Source of the DNA: Pseudoalteromonas luteoviolacea H33-S
GTDB lineage: Bacteria; Pseudomonadota; Gammaproteobacteria; Enterobacterales; Alteromonadaceae
Assembly: GCF_001625695.1 (NCBI RefSeq)
Contig: NZ_AUXY01000078.1
Coordinates: 40,479-104,478 of the forward strand
Direction of reading: 5' to 3'
DNA length: 64,000 bases
The position numbers and the translations under genes were made by a program. This document shows, piece by piece, positions 48,301-55,464 of the stretch (position 1 is the first letter of the stretch; each line of letters opens with the position of its first letter). The notes beneath the pieces were generated by a model. It was not told the DNA's origin. It did not search any database and worked only from the letters and a program-made list of their open reading frames with translations.

Positions 48301-48516
48301 ATACCAATGACAGAGCTAACCATTCCTGCTAATAATAATTTAAGGTACCTAATTTTAGAAAGTAATACGTTGAGCGACCTTCAAGGGCTAGAAAACATAG
48401 ATAGATTTTTAAATATTTATCTAAGTGATAGTACTATTAAACGTCAGCTTTTAGATACTCTTATGGAAACGGAGAAAGTCAACTTATATGGGCTTTCATC
48501 CATTGATATAAAGTAA
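42376..48516 (+). CDS. Very large mosaic lipoprotein with C-terminal leucine-rich repeats
   Basis: 2046 residues. The start is a TTG with AGGGAG upstream, since the overlapping ATG (42369) runs into a stop within seven codons; the TTG opens into a lipoprotein signal with lipobox SIAAC. Order: acidic linker; two Ig/PKD-like modules (about 50-235, each ending with SSTLTVxSPDI); a carboxypeptidase-regulatory-like module (about 238-300); several lipocalin-like modules with a GxWxxxF start (for example GTWSLDF, GQWYFNF, GMWPV), each followed by beta strands; two Cys modules (SGCAGEL, SGCGITRP); and from about 1530 to the end a run of leucine-rich repeats (LTQLNFRG, LRKLSLSLT, LRYLDVSY). Probably a surface-anchored adhesion or binding protein. 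Single gene. Confidence 0.75.
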   Translation: MISFRRSNAFFRAFISIVFLLSIAACGGAGEEEGSADPQEGNSGPEAVNPAPQVDIYGVTHIDEQEEFKLTFNANVGADVRITWSYDADIELNISGDDSSTLTVISPDIIESQKVTFLVELLLQDGTSATDEHVVFINARDNVPPEASIQIDETPVERQAFELIGVADDVDGEVVEHLWTHNSALALVLAGENSSTLTVTSPDIQSSHEVLFTYTVTDNQGDSTSVSKLISMEPLTVTFTLAGKVTDAPIAHAKVDFEVGTGLWTAIADENGDYALEIDVDEAYTSELATLKATGVDDQSNVVLVSQLNSVGFIAEQAGADKIVTALELFDVNITNVTTAEYSLLGQDLNGYSNDDELNEAKSRISSQQKLTIAVMLKAIIDHEIQLPEESATTLELVQNFELTEQLITRLQANYPELFTQIESDILNDETLVESTAFLPEGEYILAETQFFDGLNVHLDFNENNTGFLTLSGKRIFFNWQQNGINTRVDLNEELLVKNAGLEQHIGFYTSSFSIKHYERNQQSLAVQVEFDLSQPLDELPSGQYSTVAELFAKDDLQAVTEEMLIGTWSLDFATTNEHFIVDLTFSENGIVEISEGFGTRQVEWRLSQGNIEIDDGLQSFKISLIRAFNLGYQSVVYHGAVYQQGTFVKHQTVNFTDIDYQKTWRKTHSNKSQSAFYVDEHDNFNFKWHRHIQGSNDEGVLKRFEYALNDLKTEYCNVEFIGCEISTTHHFKLLAQVGNTIAVSYHRDKLAVSDKPTEIQFYTLSDHKWQHGEFTQALFSTNKVEQLFSAQTNLYSVRGNEISQLSSQYFCSSNEGCFDSIALNGTVYKSSIENQKLKLEAYPSGEISYMEIINESDNAISMCLYAHESICTNGTRLDFTFIKPELDVVVTQTGQGRLITSTDKFYFREHFAVFIEEVDGYILDSISGCAGELKTVGEHVIYEITNPTTACEIKAEFVPKAMHTQSAVLVDATRSELMDSWFYTIDSDNAGTYYGLDKQVGFNIESLGLSNYQFIFDDYIRTRVNGDDFFAAKFSLEYDVNGTTACWYGAKSDGSVDAIFQFESMVCTAVELASQQPVAEIESSELVGQWYFNFDTSLNWYQLILNADSTGTLTTLNHVGGEEQLYINWAISADDKLEITDETGAFSSLQLIKKTDTVYTFLANELVESNDGQNPSWLRSGTWSFIKQQEQAIGLSDITGMWPVSNHELSAFYLFADGEVRNGLLNGAASAVLDDNTLRVSAGYNSNRGKFEHLCDTTRYECTERVIGEYHIIALNGQTAYIRFVDEINDQHVFKAINIDSSDNVSQGIETHHVSNTTYYEKRAGKVRTWNFLRNWRGELSVTFDGVYPASAVELSQGNLEITIDDEALSYRLIEVSLEGLTLCQLSQGACEQDMQTRLFFQVPHVAVSLDIPEILEPKHNLVSGQLKYGTQLEVKIARPMQGHYADSFSGCGITRPEEISSGYVSFLSDTLTESCSLQMTAAPIPDSNSQRLGIKDKVISHCINKSFNEYVEYQNALFCQRGGLDLGDMTNLEGIEKLTYLTQLNFRGVTISKEGARRLAGLTNLQSISWDTNSSDNTFGDLELDLSQLTNLVTLETKYMPLASITLPNTPTLRKLSLSLTGLAEVDVSGLTGLRYLDVSYSKISSLDLSNNKALYSLNGSSSSLQNITGVTAEHILDSAYLDRTHFETLDLTGFDNLTRLELAVSRLKEIDISKAPRLKSFKADRSQLHTMNFANVSGVTFANLSETPLTELSAEMMPKLQFLDLVKNSLTYLDLSQHQDLQSVSAWQGTLKSVLLPDNEDAFDGNFSLQANKIERLVIPANSNNTRIDVNNNLLTELIVLGTPSSVYAENNLLETVSIHYDSKVTSLSLSGNQLTQVDISGEIVNLDLSDNQLTSFSIPEGAQFHNLNLSKNALNRLSGSGKLGSSLDVSNTSLSELDLTPFGAITSLDISLTNIASIDIPATLSGLTARAIPMTELTIPANNNLRYLILESNTLSDLQGLENIDRFLNIYLSDSTIKRQLLDTLMETEKVNLYGLSSIDIK

Positions 48517-48949
48517 ATATGGTTGATTGAAGGTGCATTAGATTTAATCAATAACCTATTGGTGAGAGGCTTTTATGGAGCCATGTTTAGGTTTTGACTA
48601 GGGCTTTAAGTTGCCCAAAGTCCTCTGTCTTTCAATATAGGAAATTTAATAAATAGGGAGTTATATTTCTTAGGTTGTTACCAAAGTTAATATAACCCCT
48701 TTTTTCACTCTTCAAAGTTCATCAAGCATCACTTTATCTTTTTCAAACGTATCGCAGTAAATTAAGGTTGTATTTTTTTAGGCTGCAGATCCCAATGTCT
48801 GAAAAAAGGGTTATATTTTTTTGTTTAATTTTCTGTTTGAAATTTTATATGCAAAGTCATGTTTTTTATTTGAATATTGATGTAGATTAATTGCTTGCTG
48901 GCCTTCATAAAGGCAGGGAATATTCATCAATAATAATAAAGGATTTACT
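48517..48949. other. Intergenic region holding an inverted-repeat element
   Basis: 433 bp. It contains two 17-bp near-perfect inverted arms (48690-48707 and 48800-48816) enclosing 92 bp, then the promoter of the next gene. Confidence 0.5.
48690..48816. repeat. Small element bounded by 17-bp inverted arms
   Basis: Left arm ATATAACCCCTTTTTTCA and right arm TGAAAAAAGGGTTATAT are complementary apart from one extra C on the left. The 127-bp unit carries no open frame. The structure resembles a miniature inverted-repeat element; I saw no second copy in this window and no target duplication. Confidence 0.4.
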
Positions 48950-50362
48950 TTGAAAAGTTTCATACTTCTACTTCTTTTGGTTTTCTCTGGTCAATTGTTG
49001 GCCAAGGAAGCGCTGTCTAATTCGTTCTTACAGTTATTTAATAAAGGTGACAGGCATGACGCAAAGGACTATCTGTCAAAAAACATGTCACAAAGTCGTA
49101 TTCAAACCTATGGGATTGAAGCGCACGTTGGTGCATTTTTAAATATACAAAATACGCATGGTAAGTTGACGTTAATTAAGGAGCTCTCAGAGGAAAATAA
49201 CAACGAACGCCTGTTAGTAAAGTCAGAAAATCATCAGCTTACTTATACGTTGATGATTAATCGAGAAGCACAAAAGCCTCACGGCATGAACTATTTCTAT
49301 TTACGTGATATGCCAGACAAAGAGAAGACTAAAGCGGGACTATCGAACCAAAAAGTTGCGAGTGAGCTTGCCATCTTGATGGAGCGCTTGGGTAATAATG
49401 ATGCTTTTTCTGGCGTGGTATTGGTTGCAAAAGGAGAAAAGGTCATTTTTAACCAAGCTGTTGGTTTTGCAAACAGAGAGTGGCGAGTTAAAAACACATT
49501 AGATACTCGGTTTGCGCTTGGTTCAATCAATAAAATGTTTACGGCATTGGCTGCTTTAAAATTAGTTGAGCAAGGTAAATTAAAGTTGGACGACAAACTT
49601 GTTGATTATGTCGACCGCAGTTGGTTGCCTGAAGGGGAAGTAGAAAAGATTACTGTGCGTCACTTAATGACGCATACTTCAGGGCTGGGTAACTTTTTCA
49701 ATGATGAATTTAATGACAGTAACAAAGAGTTATACCGAGACTTAGAGAGCTATAAACCACTCATTGCGGGAACACCACTGCACTTTTCTCCAGGTTCACG
49801 TAACCGCTATAGTAACTCAGGGATGTTGATGCTTGGCCTTGTGATTGAAAAAGCCAGCGACTTGTCATACTACGACTTTGTTCAAAAATACATTTACGAC
49901 CAGGCCAATATGGCTGACTCTGGCAGCTTTGAGTTAGATTCAACTACACCGAAATTAGCAACGGGTTATTTGAAGCGTATGCACAGTGATAATTGGGTGA
50001 AAAGTACTTATACACGCGCTGTAAAAGGCAGCCCAGCTGGTGGCGGATTTTCGACAAGTAAAGATTTACATCGCTTTGCACTTGCACTGACAAATTATAA
50101 ATTACTCAATGAAGAACTAACCGAGCAAGCTTACAGTGAGAAGTCTGCCTACAATTCGGCAAAATGGTATGGCTACGGGTTTTCGATTGGTGGCCAGCCT
50201 AGTAATCGTATTGTTGGTCATGGTGGCGCTTATTTAGGAGTTGATGCACGTCTTGATATTCATTTAGATACGGGATATGTAGTAGTAATTTTAGCGAATC
50301 AATCAGATGCAGTATCACCAGTTCGCAGGCAGATTAACGAGTTACTTGAAAAGGTAGAGTAA
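48950..50362 (+). CDS. Exported serine hydrolase of the beta-lactamase class C family
   Basis: 470 residues from a TTG start with AAAGGA upstream; it opens into a signal peptide ending LLAK (about 18). An N-terminal non-catalytic region (about 20-130) of DUF3471-like character precedes the catalytic domain. There SxxK is Ser192-Ile-Asn-Lys195, YxN is Tyr287-Ser-Asn289, the hallmark LMTHTSGL is near 239, and the third motif is GHGG near the C-terminus. All three motifs are intact, unlike in the relative at 4909-6036. Likely a periplasmic esterase or peptidase. Single gene. Confidence 0.85.
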   Translation: MKSFILLLLLVFSGQLLAKEALSNSFLQLFNKGDRHDAKDYLSKNMSQSRIQTYGIEAHVGAFLNIQNTHGKLTLIKELSEENNNERLLVKSENHQLTYTLMINREAQKPHGMNYFYLRDMPDKEKTKAGLSNQKVASELAILMERLGNNDAFSGVVLVAKGEKVIFNQAVGFANREWRVKNTLDTRFALGSINKMFTALAALKLVEQGKLKLDDKLVDYVDRSWLPEGEVEKITVRHLMTHTSGLGNFFNDEFNDSNKELYRDLESYKPLIAGTPLHFSPGSRNRYSNSGMLMLGLVIEKASDLSYYDFVQKYIYDQANMADSGSFELDSTTPKLATGYLKRMHSDNWVKSTYTRAVKGSPAGGGFSTSKDLHRFALALTNYKLLNEELTEQAYSEKSAYNSAKWYGYGFSIGGQPSNRIVGHGGAYLGVDARLDIHLDTGYVVVILANQSDAVSPVRRQINELLEKVE

Positions 50363-50856
50363 TTTAATTACAAGTGTCACTTGGGTACTTACAAATTAAG
50401 CCACTTTGACTTCTCAAGGTGGTTTTGACATTGTTTTTGACTAAAAATGAGAGTATTTAAGGGTACCTTGCCATTTCCTTAGTTTCCATATTTCTTAAGA
50501 AAAGTGCTTTTAATTTAACTGTCAAAAGTAAAAGTTAGCTGTGAACTTGTTGAATAATTTAGCTATCATTATTATCAGTTCAATATCTTGCTTATAAGCC
50601 GCTGCTGGAGGGGGAATAGATCGTGAAATGAATGATGCATGTATAATTAAAATGGTGTGATGTCTTTACTTAGGTGGCTTTGTGACGCTGAGTTTACAGT
50701 CAATTATTGGTCATAAAGATTGATGTTATCTGTTGTATAGGCTTAAGTATATCAATGTGAATACGCTCAAGTGTGAAATTTTTTCACTAGTTACAGGCTT
50801 ATTATCTACTTCAACAAACCGAAATACCACTGCATTCTCGGTTTTAGTTTCTGGTT
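50363..50856. other. Intergenic region, right half inside a duplicated unit
   Basis: 494 bp. From about 50624 onward the sequence is homologous to the stretch starting near 51190 (see the repeat features). The left part has no feature apart from a probable end of transcription for the serine hydrolase. Confidence 0.5.
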
Positions 50857-51133
50857 TTATATTCTTCCCTTTCCTTCGCAAATAAATAAACTATAGATGG
50901 CTCCTGGTGGGTAATAGCAGCTTGTATAGATGATCTGAACCCCCGGGTATTTAGCTTCAAAGTCATTCCTAAACTTAACCATAGCTTCACTCAAAGGGAC
51001 ATAAGTATAGTGTGTTCTATAGAAAACCTCTCTCTCTGATGCTGTGGAAGTTAACGATGCAAATAATGTTGTCGCCATAATGGCTGTAATTAATACTGAT
51101 TTTATTTTAGATAACATCTCTAAGCTCCTTTTA
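50624..51133 (-). repeat. Tandem segmental duplication, unit 1
   Basis: About 510 bp that aligns by eye to 51190-51707 with an offset of about 570 bp. It includes the downstream region (a shared GTATAAT...TTACTTAGG stretch and an ACCGAAAT hairpin), the whole coding sequence and the upstream CTAAGCTCCTTTT ribosome-binding region. The copies have drifted, so the duplication is not recent. Confidence 0.75.
50857..51117 (-). CDS. Small secreted protein, tandem paralogue 1
   Basis: 86 residues with a signal peptide ending STASE (about residue 27) and AAGGAG before the ATG. The mature 59 residues contain two cysteines (SCYYPPG, FICEGKG), a tyrosine-rich start (FYRTHYTYVP) and an AKYPG segment. It is a clear paralogue of 51434-51691, from which it differs at roughly 40 percent of positions by eye. 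The family is unknown to me. A hairpin with ACCGA/TCGGT sits just downstream. Confidence 0.7.
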   Translation of the reverse strand: MLSKIKSVLITAIMATTLFASLTSTASEREVFYRTHYTYVPLSEAMVKFRNDFEAKYPGVQIIYTSCYYPPGAIYSLFICEGKGRI

Positions 51134-51433
51134 TTAATTTAAAGTTGTAAGTCGTTACGTCTGTTTCATTAGTTTAAAAGGTCTAACAGACCGTAAAATA
51201 GATGATATATGTATAATGGTAGTGGTGTGGGGTTTCTACTTAGGTAACCTTATGATGCTGTACTTACAGTCGATTATTGCCCGTAACGATTAATCTTATC
51301 CTGTGCATATGGCTGCAGTACATCAATGAGGTTACGCATCCAAGTGTGAAATTCTATATCCTAAAAGGTTTCAGCTTTATTCTTAAATGCAACAAACCGA
51401 AATACCGCTTAAATTTCGGTTCTAGTCCCTGAT
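51118..51433. other. Gap between the tandem paralogues
   Basis: 316 bp: upstream region of paralogue 1, then the downstream region of paralogue 2, which carries the hairpin at 51404-51422 (AACCGAAAT against ATTTCGGTT). Confidence 0.5.
51402..51424 (-). terminator. Hairpin terminator after paralogue 2
   Basis: AACCGAAAT pairs with ATTTCGGTT around a short loop, 10 bp past the stop; the equivalent hairpin in unit 1 is at about 50816-50846. Confidence 0.5.
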
Positions 51434-51691
51434 TTATCTTATTCCCTTTCCATTACACATAAAAACAGGCATGCCACCACCTGGGTAATAGCAATATGCA
51501 TAGGTGATCTGAATACCCGGGTATTTTGCTTTAAATTCAGCTCTGAATTTAGCAGTGGCTTCATCTTGAGTCACATATGTGTAGTGTTTTGAGTAATATA
51601 TATACCTTGCAGATGCTGTGGAAGTTAACGATGCAAATAGTGTTGTTGCCGCAATGGCTGTGATTAAGGCCGATTTTATTTTAGATGACAT
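51434..51691 (-). CDS. Small secreted protein, tandem paralogue 2
   Basis: 85 residues with the same architecture as paralogue 1: signal peptide ending STASA, tyrosine-rich start (YIYYSKHYTYVT), AKYPG and two cysteines (YCYYPGG, FMCNGKG). AAGGAG precedes the ATG. Function unknown; conservation of both cysteines suggests a small disulfide-bonded secreted protein. Each copy appears to have its own promoter and hairpin. Confidence 0.7.
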   Translation of the reverse strand: MSSKIKSALITAIAATTLFASLTSTASARYIYYSKHYTYVTQDEATAKFRAEFKAKYPGIQITYAYCYYPGGGMPVFMCNGKGIR

Positions 51692-52096
51692 ATCTAAGCT
51701 CCTTTTGCTGTTTGAAAATTAAACAGTATTGTGTCTGTTTTATTAATTCAAATGAAATTTATGCATGTAGCATACTTTTATTTCTATATTGTGAATTGTT
51801 GGATTTTGCATCATCTATTGTCTCAAGCTTTATTTTAATAGGATTTTTGGTTTTATTTTATTTCTCCCTCTAACTTTTTAATTAAATTATAACAATAATA
51901 CCATTCCTTATTATTCTAAATAATGTATTAGTGAAGTTTAAAATACGTATTTTTGTGAGGGTTTCTGATAATTTTCCCGCTTTTATTTATCTGAAAAAGG
52001 TAAAAATGAAAGTTAATTGTAAAAAAAGTGTGTTATCTTGGTCTTGTTGCGCAACATATATACATTTAAAAACTTAAAAGATATATGAGGATAACC
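51692..52096. other. AT-rich divergent promoter region
   Basis: 405 bp. A 62-codon plus-strand frame at 51685-51873 overlaps the paralogue's upstream region, lacks a ribosome binding site and is not supported. No other structure seen. Confidence 0.5.
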
Positions 52097-53068
52097 ATGA
52101 AATTTAAATACGCTGCATTGCTAGGTGTTGTCTCTGCGATTACATTGTCACCTGCTGCAAACGCTTACCTTTATAAAGACCCAGGCTATGTAGAACGCAA
52201 TGTGAGAACTATTCAAAAGAATAATGTGATTGGTCAGTCGCACCAATATCGTGATCAGCAGGGCTGGATGTATGTCGATCAGGTCAGTAATGGCGCGACG
52301 CAAGGGGCGTATCAGGCTGGAAATTGGATAAAACTACATAACCGTAATTTTAAAATGTCCATCGGAGAATTAGAGTTTTCCTTTGATCCAAGCAAGCTGG
52401 ATTGTACACAAGGCATGAGCTTTAACTTTACTGTTGGCGATGACACGGTAGCAAGCTTTAAACCAAATTGTGATGACTTACTGAATGCTTCTATCACTTA
52501 TCCAATCGAATATTATTTTGATTTAATTCCTGAGCCTATCAAGCCTAAAGTTGAGCTACCTCTTGATCCATTAGGGTTATTAAAAGTAGGTGTTAAATTT
52601 GGTGCAGGTGTTGAAGCCGGTGCAGAATTTACGGTTGGCGGTGTAATTGGTGGTCATGGGAACGAGGAGCCATATGAAGTTGACGGCATAAGGCGTCCAG
52701 ACTATGTGTATGCATCTGTTGAACCTTATGTTGGCGGTCTGGTATCTAGCTCTGCCTACGGCTCCTTTGGTCACGGTATTTCTGAGGCGGGCGTAAAAGG
52801 TAAATTAAATTTACTTAAAGTCAAAGGTAAGGGGTATGTAGAAGCAGGGATCCGCCGTGTGGTTCAAGATACGCAAGTTGTTGAGCAAGGTTTCTTAGAG
52901 CTCAAAATCAGCACCAAGCTGACAGGCGGTGATGGCAAAATACAAGCTTACTGCAAAAAGCTATGGGGCCTACTGCAATTTAATGTGGACGTCATGAAGT
53001 GGGATCCACTATATACGCGTGAGACAGTGCTATACGAATACGCTAGCCCTGTCTGGGAAAATCTATAA
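52097..53068 (+). CDS. Exported beta-rich protein of unknown function
   Basis: 323 residues from the ATG at 52097 (AGGATA upstream); an in-frame ATG at 52085 adds only four residues before the signal peptide. The signal ends AANA (about residue 23). The mature part alternates short polar and hydrophobic strands, with long glycine/valine-rich runs (VGVKFGAGVEAGAEFTVGG, 19 residues) suggesting an amphipathic beta sheet. Three cysteines. It is 44 bp before the next gene, separated only by a hairpin, so the two are probably one operon. The combination recalls the beta-sheet and helical parts of large lipid-transfer proteins, but that is a guess. Confidence 0.6.
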   Translation: MKFKYAALLGVVSAITLSPAANAYLYKDPGYVERNVRTIQKNNVIGQSHQYRDQQGWMYVDQVSNGATQGAYQAGNWIKLHNRNFKMSIGELEFSFDPSKLDCTQGMSFNFTVGDDTVASFKPNCDDLLNASITYPIEYYFDLIPEPIKPKVELPLDPLGLLKVGVKFGAGVEAGAEFTVGGVIGGHGNEEPYEVDGIRRPDYVYASVEPYVGGLVSSSAYGSFGHGISEAGVKGKLNLLKVKGKGYVEAGIRRVVQDTQVVEQGFLELKISTKLTGGDGKIQAYCKKLWGLLQFNVDVMKWDPLYTRETVLYEYASPVWENL

Positions 53069-53078
53069 ACTGTAAAAC

Positions 53079-53101
53079 GTGGTGGCCTAGCCACCACTTT
53101 T
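53079..53101 (+). terminator. Hairpin between two co-oriented genes
   Basis: GTGGTGGC-CTA-GCCACCAC followed by TTTT, in the 44-bp gap between the exported beta protein and the helical protein. It could attenuate the second gene rather than end transcription fully. Confidence 0.7.
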
Positions 53102-53112
53102 GAGATGAGTCC

Positions 53113-54678
53113 ATGAAAAAAACAATTTATATATGCGCCGCTGTAGCAGTGGTAGTTGGCTTGGCGATACTCAACTCTTTGAGCAATAATGATAAAACAT
53201 TAATTGAGCCTGAAGCAGTTAAACAAGGGCAGTCAAAAACACTGGCTGAAAAATCGTATTTTTTTGCCTATCAAGTCGATATTCATTCTGCTGTGTTGAG
53301 TGAAAGTGGTAGCGCGATGACATTTTCTGAGTTGAGTTGGAAAATGAATTTCCAACCCCATGCGTCTGCATCGATCAAGTCAGCCGCCATGCTGAGTGAT
53401 ATTGTGTTTATGGCAGACAATAAGTTACAAACAATGCCCACGCAAATTCCTTTTTTGGTGAAGTATCAGTCTCGACAATTTTCAGAGCTTGATATGCTTG
53501 GGTTAAGTGAGCAGCATCCATTATCTGTGCTATCTAAAGTACTTGATTTAATGAGTTACTCATTGGACTCACCGCTTACTTTTGAAGATGCGTTGGGCGT
53601 AAAAACATTTCAGTATGTTCAACAAGATAATGTGATAGAACGAGTAGTGACAGCCCATCAAAAACATGCAGACAACACAGAAGAAGAACAGTGGCAGATC
53701 ACTTTGCATTTATCCCGTCCAGGCACACCATTGACTCTAGAATATAATAATAATCAAATTTGGCAGCGCAGTGGACAACGCTATGAAGTTGTACAAACTG
53801 TGTCAGTTAAGCCTATTACACACACGCCTTTTGAACCCGTTGATTGGCAAGCTAATCACAACACACATATTCTGCCTGATGATATCGCACAGAGCACAGG
53901 TATCGAGGTCACAGGGGATAACTTTTTGGAGTATATACAGTCGCTAAAAGGTAATTTAGATCCTAGCTTAGCAAAAGCGATTGGGCTATATATGCTTAAT
54001 AATTTTGACCAAAGTGGTTTAAAAGGCTTGTTCGTGCAGCATGAAAATTTAACTTCTGCATTTATCTACGCGTTACAAAAAGCACAGACTCTTCAGGCTG
54101 AGCAAATGATCTCAGATCTTTTGACTGATGATGAGTTAGGCGTGCAGGTACAGCAAAAGTTAGTGATGGCGTTAGGACGCTTTGAAAATGCATCGGATAT
54201 TGGTTTCTCTAGCTTAAGGCATGTGGTAGAGCAAGGATCAAATGAGGCGATTTCCGATATGGCGCTACTTAACATGGGCACAATGAGTAAGTTTTCTCCA
54301 GCGCAATCCAACCAAGTGGCCGATTATTTGGCTGATAAAATGCGCAGTCCAGTTCACCTTTCAACCGCAGTGTTAGCGGTGGCCAATAGTAAAAACCCTA
54401 AGCTGATTGCAAAACTCCCAGCCTTGCTTCAGCACTCGGATGTGCAAGTTAGAAAGAATACCATTAAATCTTTAGGGCAAATGGCAGATTATCAGGATCA
54501 GGTGATAACGAGCTTGTTAGCATCTCCTGAAATGGCTTCGATTGATGCCTTCGCTCGTGTATATCAGCAAGCAAACTATAAATTATCAGCTATGAATATA
54601 GAGCGCTTAGATGGTCTTTATCAATCGCAATCCAATCCGGTGATTAAAAAGAGACTGAGTACGATTATGAATATGTAA
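53113..54678 (+). CDS. Anchored/exported helical-repeat protein, resembling a vitellogenin N-terminal module
   Basis: 521 residues with one N-terminal hydrophobic segment (about 5-24). Residues about 40-250 are beta-rich (FFAYQVDIHSAVLS, LTFEDALGVKTFQYV), and about 270-520 form an alpha solenoid with HEAT-like repeats (AKAIGLYMLNNFD, VQQKLVMALGRFENA, AISDMALLNMGTM, VRKNTIKSLGQMADY). A beta barrel followed by a helical superhelix is the order of the vitellogenin/LPD_N lipid-transfer module; I rate this as a resemblance only. It is probably translated with the preceding gene. A hairpin (TGAGTCTC/GAGACTCA, 54707-54738) follows. Confidence 0.55.
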   Translation: MKKTIYICAAVAVVVGLAILNSLSNNDKTLIEPEAVKQGQSKTLAEKSYFFAYQVDIHSAVLSESGSAMTFSELSWKMNFQPHASASIKSAAMLSDIVFMADNKLQTMPTQIPFLVKYQSRQFSELDMLGLSEQHPLSVLSKVLDLMSYSLDSPLTFEDALGVKTFQYVQQDNVIERVVTAHQKHADNTEEEQWQITLHLSRPGTPLTLEYNNNQIWQRSGQRYEVVQTVSVKPITHTPFEPVDWQANHNTHILPDDIAQSTGIEVTGDNFLEYIQSLKGNLDPSLAKAIGLYMLNNFDQSGLKGLFVQHENLTSAFIYALQKAQTLQAEQMISDLLTDDELGVQVQQKLVMALGRFENASDIGFSSLRHVVEQGSNEAISDMALLNMGTMSKFSPAQSNQVADYLADKMRSPVHLSTAVLAVANSKNPKLIAKLPALLQHSDVQVRKNTIKSLGQMADYQDQVITSLLASPEMASIDAFARVYQQANYKLSAMNIERLDGLYQSQSNPVIKKRLSTIMNM

Positions 54679-54706
54679 TTATTGAATGTAGGCAATTCAT
54701 CATAAG

Positions 54707-54742
54707 TGAGTCTCTACTTTTTAAAGCAACGAGACTCATCTT
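54707..54742 (+). terminator. Hairpin after the helical-repeat gene
   Basis: TGAGTCTC pairs with GAGACTCA around a 16-nt loop, then TCTTTC. Confidence 0.55.
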
Positions 54743-54749
54743 TCATACA

Positions 54750-54917
54750 TTAAATTTCTTCAGTACACATGCGTTGTGCAATACTCTGATTGTTACAGTG
54801 ATCTGGGCCATATGTTCTGCGGCCACCACCTGCAATGTTAGGTGTGAGTTTTACCGGTAATGCGAGTGTGTCATTACTTAATGCTTTGATCTTTTTCTTG
54901 TTTAGTTTAATTTTCAT
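54750..54917 (-). CDS. GG-leader peptide, RiPP-like precursor (peptide 2 of 3)
   Basis: 55 residues. The ATG follows AAGGAAAACAG, a good ribosome binding site. The leader is Lys-rich (MKIKLNKKKIKALS) and ends in NIAGGG; the predicted core of about 23 residues is basic at its start (RRTYGP) and has two cysteines (Cys41 and Cys51). The leader matches those at 32150-32338 and 62014-62157 in length, start and GG site, while the cores differ completely. It lies between the helical-repeat gene and an unknown exported protein on the same strand upstream. No maturation or export gene is adjacent. Confidence 0.7.
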   Translation of the reverse strand: MKIKLNKKKIKALSNDTLALPVKLTPNIAGGGRRTYGPDHCNNQSIAQRMCTEEI

Positions 54918-54993
54918 CTGTTTTCCTTAATGATGTGGCGTGCCCGATCTGTAGGTACGCATTTAAAAGGATTTGTTAAACAAATAGTGAAGA

Positions 54994-55464
54994 TTATTGT
55001 TTAACCCAATCTACGATATAGCCAACACAAACAAAGTGCATTGGTTGATCGGTAAAGTCTGGTCTGCAGCCGCCCACTTCAGTTGCACCGCGTTGTCTCA
55101 GAATTGACATAGCGTGCTCAGGTGAACCACCTCGCGCTTCGATAAGGACTTTATCTTTGCAATATCTCACATTTGTTGTTTTTGTCTCGGAATACGCAAA
55201 AGGCACGTTTGCCAAGCAAGTGGCATAGACTTGATGTTTGGTTGCAGGGTTATAAACCCAATCTCCGATGAATGCTGTATGGTTTGTCGTTAAATTGATA
55301 AACCTGCTGATATTTTGAAATGAACCGTTTACTAAAGCACTACAGTTTGCGAAACCTTGATAATAATTGATTTTGCTTGTTTCGACTTCAGTTTTACATT
55401 CTTGTGCGAAAGCATTGATAGAGCCGAAGGCAAAAAGTAAGCCCATTGCTAATTGTTTTTTCAT
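54994..55464 (-). CDS. Exported protein of unknown function
   Basis: 156 residues from the ATG at 55464; this start has AAGAG upstream and opens into a signal peptide ending AFAQ (about residue 21), whereas the in-frame start at 55569 adds 35 unlikely residues. The mature part has six cysteines (for example QECKTE, NCSALV, ATCLAN, RYCKDK, GGCRPD, FVCVGY), which suggests three disulfides. I recognise no family. It lies 77 bp upstream of GG-leader peptide 2 on the same strand, so the two could be co-transcribed. Confidence 0.6.
   Translation of the reverse strand: MKKQLAMGLLFAFGSINAFAQECKTEVETSKINYYQGFANCSALVNGSFQNISRFINLTTNHTAFIGDWVYNPATKHQVYATCLANVPFAYSETKTTNVRYCKDKVLIEARGGSPEHAMSILRQRGATEVGGCRPDFTDQPMHFVCVGYIVDWVKQ

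Larger units (their letters stand above)
51190..51707 (-). repeat. Tandem segmental duplication, unit 2
   Basis: About 518 bp homologous to 50624-51133, containing its own copy of the downstream stretch, hairpin, coding sequence and ribosome-binding region. Confidence 0.75.

Noticed and set aside
50624..51707. Possible mobile element to explain the duplicated block
   Set aside because: No transposase, terminal inverted repeats or target duplications; plain tandem duplication explains it.
51685..51873. 62-codon plus-strand frame opposite the paralogue promoter
   Set aside because: It overlaps the start of the real minus-strand gene and has no ribosome binding site; the hydrophobic product follows from T-rich DNA.
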